Below, in pieces: positions 13,971 to 13,989 of a stretch of 13,989 nt of DNA. Numbering within the stretch: the first letter of the stretch is position 1; each line of letters begins with the position of its first letter. Origin of the DNA: Gammaproteobacteria bacterium (lineage in GTDB: Bacteria > Pseudomonadota > Gammaproteobacteria > Steroidobacterales > SZUA-146); contig QIGP01000137.1 in NCBI GenBank assembly GCA_003228965.1, forward strand, positions 1-13,989, given 5' to 3'. Made by a program: the position numbers and the translations under genes. The notes under the pieces were generated by a model. The model was given only the letters and a program-made list of their open reading frames with translations. It did not search any database and was not told where the DNA came from.

Positions 13971-13989
13971 GAAAAAGCCCCGTTTAGCG
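13971..13989 (+). terminator. Likely first half of an intrinsic terminator, cut by window end
   Basis: The final bases read GAAAAAGCCCCGTTTAGCG. An A-run followed by a GC-rich arm and the start of a complementary arm (GCG) is typical of bidirectional terminators that continue with GGGCTTTTT. The second arm lies outside the window, so this is inference. Confidence 0.4.

Noticed and set aside
1..13989. tRNA, rRNA, CRISPR arrays, insertion sequences, phage attachment sites.
   Set aside because: No cloverleaf, regularly spaced repeat, transposase motif or terminal inverted repeat pair was seen on reading both strands.

Overview
The window looks like a chromosomal segment of a gammaproteobacterium. 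Its left half keeps the order known from Escherichia coli and relatives: rne (leftward), then rluC (rightward), a Maf/YceF nucleotide pyrophosphatase (leftward), yceD, rpmF, plsX and fabH (rightward). The largest gene at the left edge, RNase E, runs off the window and is read on the minus strand from 1907 to 1. A VPLPA-type sorting tail on the last gene suggests a free-living, probably aquatic or marine gammaproteobacterium with an exosortase system. I cannot name the genus.

Layout. Positions 1-1907 hold the 5' part of rne. Positions 1908-2339 hold its long leader, rich in perfect inverted repeats, and the divergent rluC promoter. Positions 2361-4036 hold rluC and maf, which converge. A compact bidirectional promoter at about 4030-4059 separates maf from the yceD-rpmF-plsX-fabH run (4068-7034). 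That run links 23S rRNA and ribosome biogenesis (YceD, L32) to phospholipid and fatty acid initiation (PlsX, FabH). The fabD, fabG and acpP genes that usually follow fabH are absent. Instead there is an 873-base stretch with no convincing large gene, containing one possible 38-residue small ORF and a strong hairpin.

Positions 7908-10932 hold a tightly coupled pair. The first is an inner-membrane-anchored protein with three BON-like repeats and an OmpA-type peptidoglycan-binding domain. The second is a one-TM, very long coiled-coil protein ending in a helix-hairpin-helix (H3TH/COG3743-like) domain. Charge around the membrane segments predicts that the first faces the periplasm and the second the cytoplasm, so together they could bridge the cell wall and a cytoplasmic partner. 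This is the best candidate here for an undescribed system.

Positions 10949-12524 (minus strand) hold a VanZ-like membrane protein followed by an unrecognised secreted acidic protein. After a 427-base gap comes a secreted GDSL esterase/lipase with a C-terminal VPLPA-CTERM sorting signal (12952-13932). The last bases look like the first half of an intrinsic terminator cut by the window edge.

No tRNA, rRNA, CRISPR array or insertion sequence was seen. All motif and promoter calls were made by eye, and family comparisons are from memory of known members.
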